From assembly GCA_021796055.1 (NCBI GenBank), contig JAJYOS010000242.1, positions 1 through 8,419 of the forward strand: 8,419 bases of DNA. Direction: 5' to 3'. This document shows positions 6,629 through 8,419 of the stretch, piece after piece (positions within the stretch are counted from its first letter, which is position 1; every line of letters starts with the position of its first letter). The translations under genes and the position numbers were made by a program. The notes below the pieces were generated by a model, which was not told the origin of the DNA, did no database searches, and saw nothing but the letters and a program-made list of their open reading frames with translations. The DNA is from Bacteroidota bacterium. GTDB lineage: Bacteria; Bacteroidota; Kryptoniia; Kryptoniales; JAKASW01.

Positions 6629-7018
6629 ATGGAGCATGACGGCATTACAGGAGCCGCCAACCCGTTGATCTCGCGCGTATCGGATACGGCGAAATGGGTT
6701 GCACTTCACCGGGCGATGGAGAGCAAGGGGAAGGACGCCCTTATTCACGATCCATATGACAGATCGCTCGCCGGAATGCAAGGCGAGAATATCGCTGCTG
6801 GACTCAGGTACGGGAAGAGCAGCGCGTGGACAACCATCGTTCGAACTGCGGTCTATGATGTGCTCGGGAGAGAAGTCGAGACGCTGGTGAATAGTTACCA
6901 GAACAGCGGCGTGTATTCGGTTCAATTCAACGGTGCCAATCTGGCTTCGGGAGTTTACTTCTATCGGCTGACAGTACCCGGAGAAAGTCGCGTCGCAAAG
7001 ATGATTCTCATGAAGTGA
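6629..7018 (+). CDS. Chimeric ORF: truncated LCM-type methyltransferase N-terminus joined to a T9SS sorting-domain remnant
   Basis: The 129-residue frame has two unrelated parts. Residues 1-73 (ISRVSDTAKWVALHRAME, KDALIHDPYDRSLAGMQGE, YGKSSAW) match the N-terminal region of SAM-dependent methyltransferases of the leucine carboxyl methyltransferase family (PF04072-like, normally about 270-300 residues). The glycine-rich SAM-binding motif that should follow is absent. Residues 74-129 (VYDVLGREVETLVN, GVYSVQFNGANLASGVYFYRL, KMILMK) are the last two thirds of a type A T9SS C-terminal sorting domain; its opening PNPFNP strand is missing, and there is no signal peptide. The protein can therefore neither bind SAM in the usual way nor enter the Sec/T9SS route. 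A good ribosome site and a terminator flank it. The simplest reading is a deletion joining the 5' end of one gene to the 3' end of another: a relic, or possibly an assembly join. Family assignments are by eye. Confidence 0.7.
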   Translation: MEHDGITGAANPLISRVSDTAKWVALHRAMESKGKDALIHDPYDRSLAGMQGENIAAGLRYGKSSAWTTIVRTAVYDVLGREVETLVNSYQNSGVYSVQFNGANLASGVYFYRLTVPGESRVAKMILMK

Positions 7019-7050
7019 TAGATTTGCCGGCCCAGGATTAATTCTTCCGT

Positions 7051-7081
7051 AAGAGTCCCGTCACGATGGGGGATTCTTTTT
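7051..7081 (+). terminator. Rho-independent terminator of the plus-strand ORF
   Basis: AAGAGTCCC (7051-7059) pairs with GGGATTCTT (7070-7078) in nine pairs, including one G-U wobble between 7055 and 7074, around a 10-base loop; five Ts run from 7077 to 7081. On the minus strand the wobble becomes an A-C mismatch and no T-run follows, so the hairpin is built for plus-strand transcripts. It begins 32 bases after the plus-strand stop and lies in the 82-base gap between convergent genes. It would stop read-through into the antisense of btpA. Confidence 0.65.
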
Positions 7082-7100
7082 ACCTGGACATGGGACGGGG

Positions 7101-7874
7101 TTACGCTCTCGCCGCTTTCATGAAATCTCTGAGCCGCTTGGGATCTATAGGGTTGGAAGTCTTTCCTCCCGTCTTAACGGATGTTCCGACGATTACACAG
7201 TCCGCATATTTGAAAAGTTCTCTAACGTTGCGGCTGTTCGCACCGCTTCCTATCACGATCTTTGCGCCGGGAAAAATTCTCCGGAGCTCGCGAAGCTGCT
7301 TCATGTCTACCGCCTGCCCGGTTCGCGAGCCGCTGATCACGATCGCATCGGCTAGTCCCCTCTCGAGCGCGTCCGCTGCCTGGACCATTATGTCGTAGTT
7401 TCCGATCTGAGCCGAATGCTTGACGTCGATGTCGGCAATGATTGCTACTTCAGAATTGAGACTCTTCTTCAGTCTCAGGGTTTCGTATGCCTTCCCCTTG
7501 ATTATCCCCTGGTCTGCAACGACAGCGCCGACATGCACGTTGACGCGTATGAATTCCGCGCCGACTACGTGCGCGATGCTCAGGGCCGATTCGGCGTCGT
7601 TGCGAAGGACGTTTATGCCGAAATGAATTTCCGGGAACTCCTGTTTCAGTTCCACCGCCGCCCTGGTGACTGATGCGACGGTGACCGGTTGAACTACTCC
7701 CGGCGAAAACGGATTGTCGCCGAAATTCTCGACGATCAAACCTTCCACACCGCCGTCATGATATGCCCTGCAGTCAGCCTCAGCACGGCTGAGAACTTCG
7801 TCAAGCGAGCCGTTAAAACGCGGGGAACCGGGAAGCGGAAGAAGATGTACTACTCCTATTATCCTTGGAATCAA
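7101..7874 (-). CDS. BtpA/SgcQ family TIM-barrel protein
   Basis: BtpA-family protein of 257 residues, the usual length. The founding cyanobacterial member is needed for photosystem I accumulation, and SgcQ is a putative sugar-related enzyme; in non-phototrophs, where the family is widespread, the reaction is unknown. Conserved stretches follow the barrel strands: GVVHLLPLPGSP (7-18), ENFGDNPF (49-56), GINVLRND (86-93), DQGIIKG (121-127), DIDVKHS (148-154), SGSRTG (181-186), GSGAN (209-213) and VGTSVKTGGKTSNPID (229-244). The start is TTG at 7872-7874: no ATG or GTG occurs in frame between it and the upstream gene, and it places GVVHLLPLPGSP at the expected distance from the N-terminus. It begins eight bases after the stop of the 49-residue gene, with only a weak purine-rich site, so coupling is likely. 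The barrel is cytoplasmic, with no membrane segment. Confidence 0.88.
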   Translation of the reverse strand: MIPRIIGVVHLLPLPGSPRFNGSLDEVLSRAEADCRAYHDGGVEGLIVENFGDNPFSPGVVQPVTVASVTRAAVELKQEFPEIHFGINVLRNDAESALSIAHVVGAEFIRVNVHVGAVVADQGIIKGKAYETLRLKKSLNSEVAIIADIDVKHSAQIGNYDIMVQAADALERGLADAIVISGSRTGQAVDMKQLRELRRIFPGAKIVIGSGANSRNVRELFKYADCVIVGTSVKTGGKTSNPIDPKRLRDFMKAARA

Positions 7875-7882
7875 TTTTTTCT

Positions 7883-8032
7883 CTATTCGTGCTGGAGCAG
7901 CTGGGATGCGACGTCGTCCGACGTCAATTCCTCTTCCTCTTCGAACTGGAGTTCTTCCACCGTTCTGACGACGATATAAGCTATTCCGGCGGCGATGGCC
8001 GCGGCGCTAACGATCAGGATTAACTTTTTCAT
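7883..8032 (-). CDS. Small single-span membrane protein with acidic tail (49 residues)
   Basis: An ATG at 8030-8032 opens a 49-codon frame. AAAGG (8039-8043) lies six bases upstream as part of AAAGGTGGAG. The protein reads MKKLILIVSAAAIAAGIAY and on to IVVRTVEELQ, then an acidic run E31-E35 and a short helix-like end, DDVASQLLQHE. Two lysines followed by a hydrophobic span of about 19 residues (4-22) indicate one N-terminal membrane helix or uncleaved signal, with an acidic domain after it. The gene overlaps the last 26 bases of ackA in another frame and ends eight bases before btpA, which favours real, coupled translation. I do not recognise a family. It could be an inner-membrane anchor or regulator for a neighbour; that is inference. 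The alternative, that it is a chance frame, is less likely given its clean membrane-protein layout. Confidence 0.6.
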   Translation of the reverse strand: MKKLILIVSAAAIAAGIAYIVVRTVEELQFEEEEELTSDDVASQLLQHE

Positions 8033-8419
8033 GCTCCACCTTTCCGGAAGAAATTCCGTCCCCCGGCCGAGCGGGACGCGACGTGGTATGCCTGGCTGAC
8101 TCGACTATTCTCGCCGTGTCGAGCGCAATAACAAGCTCCTCGTTGGTCGGGAGAGCGAACACCTTGACCTTCGAAGAATCGGCGCTGATCAGTTTCTCTT
8201 TTTCCGCGGAATTGTTTCTCTCCGGCTCAACGTTCACGCCGAGGAACTCGAGCCCCTTGCAACTCTCCGCACGGACATCGGGGCTGTTCTCTCCGATTCC
8301 GCCGGTGAAGACTATCGCGTCCACACCGCCCATAACGGCAGCATAGGCGCCGATGTATTTTCTTATCCTGTATGTGAAGACCTGGAATGCCAACTCCGCC
8401 TGTTTGTTTCCCGCCTTCA
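8007..8419 (-). CDS. ackA: Acetate kinase, C-terminal part (runs off the window)
   Basis: Acetate kinase interconverts acetyl-phosphate plus ADP and acetate plus ATP in the cytosol, usually with Pta. Only the last ~136 residues are present; the 5' part lies beyond 8419. The visible frame begins KAGNKQAELAFQVFTYRIRKYIGAY, followed by GGVDAIVFTGGIGEN, the nucleotide-site motif of the ASKHA fold, RAESCKGLEFLGV, and VFALPTNEELVIALDTARIV, where most acetate kinases end. Here about 30 further polar and basic residues (roughly 8010-8099) follow, ending KVEHEKVNPDR. The extension contains the ribosome site and start of the next gene, overlapping it by 26 bases. The extra tail may be a lineage trait or the result of a lost stop codon. 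Confidence 0.94.
   Translation of the reverse strand, partial: KAGNKQAELAFQVFTYRIRKYIGAYAAVMGGVDAIVFTGGIGENSPDVRAESCKGLEFLGVNVEPERNNSAEKEKLISADSSKVKVFALPTNEELVIALDTARIVESARHTTSRPARPGDGISSGKVEHEKVNPDR

Noticed and set aside
6289..6660. 123-residue minus-strand frame upstream of the antiporter
   Set aside because: It overlaps the better-supported plus-strand ORF start and ends in Phe/Cys/Ile-rich low complexity; probably non-coding.
7051..7081. The same hairpin as a terminator for btpA on the minus strand
   Set aside because: On that strand one pair becomes an A-C mismatch and no T-run follows.
1..8419. CRISPR array, tRNA, rRNA, transposase, integrase or defence genes
   Set aside because: No regularly spaced repeats, cloverleaf, rRNA-like sequence or such protein motifs were found on either strand.

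Overview
The window looks like ordinary chromosomal DNA from a bacterium of the Bacteroidota/FCB side of the tree, most like Ignavibacteria or a related uncultured lineage. The main clue is a C-terminal type IX secretion (T9SS) sorting-domain remnant at 6852-7015, with the wording YDVLGREVETLVN...SGVYFYRL...KMILMK that is typical of Ignavibacteria and neighbouring FCB phyla. Several genes have clear Shine-Dalgarno sites (rpmF, the 49-residue gene, the chimeric ORF), which fits Ignavibacteria better than classical Bacteroidia. No phylum assignment can be proved without a search.

Layout from left to right. (1) 1-154: intergenic DNA with a good sigma70-like promoter on the minus strand and perhaps the first codons of a further minus-strand gene. 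(2) 155-2946, minus strand: a compact operon yceD(DUF177)-rpmF-plsX-fabH, the classical ribosome/phospholipid/fatty-acid-initiation cluster. (3) 2947-3352: about 400 bp without a supported gene, holding a putative promoter with an embedded inverted repeat, a larger inverted repeat with a perfect 14-bp palindrome, and an 11-bp direct repeat. (4) 3353-6282, minus strand: an ArnT/PMT-like family-39 membrane glycosyltransferase and, upstream of it, a CPA2 (Kef/NapA/GerN-type) cation/proton antiporter. (5) 6283-6628: about 350 bp without a supported gene. (6) 6629-7018, plus strand: an in-frame chimera joining the first ~73 residues of a leucine-carboxyl-methyltransferase-like SAM methyltransferase to the last ~55 residues of a T9SS sorting domain, followed by a plus-strand intrinsic terminator. 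(7) 7101-8419, minus strand: the 3' end of acetate kinase, an overlapping 49-residue single-span membrane protein gene, and a BtpA/SgcQ-family TIM-barrel gene, apparently co-transcribed.

How the genes fit together: yceD-rpmF-plsX-fabH couples large-subunit ribosome assembly (L32, YceD) to acyl-phosphate formation and the first condensation of fatty-acid synthesis. ackA makes ATP from acetyl-phosphate; its pairing with btpA and a tiny membrane protein is close enough to suggest translational coupling, but a functional link is only inference. I see no defence system, CRISPR array, integrase, transposase, tRNA or rRNA. The item most worth a second look is the methyltransferase/T9SS chimera, which is more likely a deletion relic than a new working system; the overlooked 49-residue gene and the repeat architecture ahead of the lipid operon come next.
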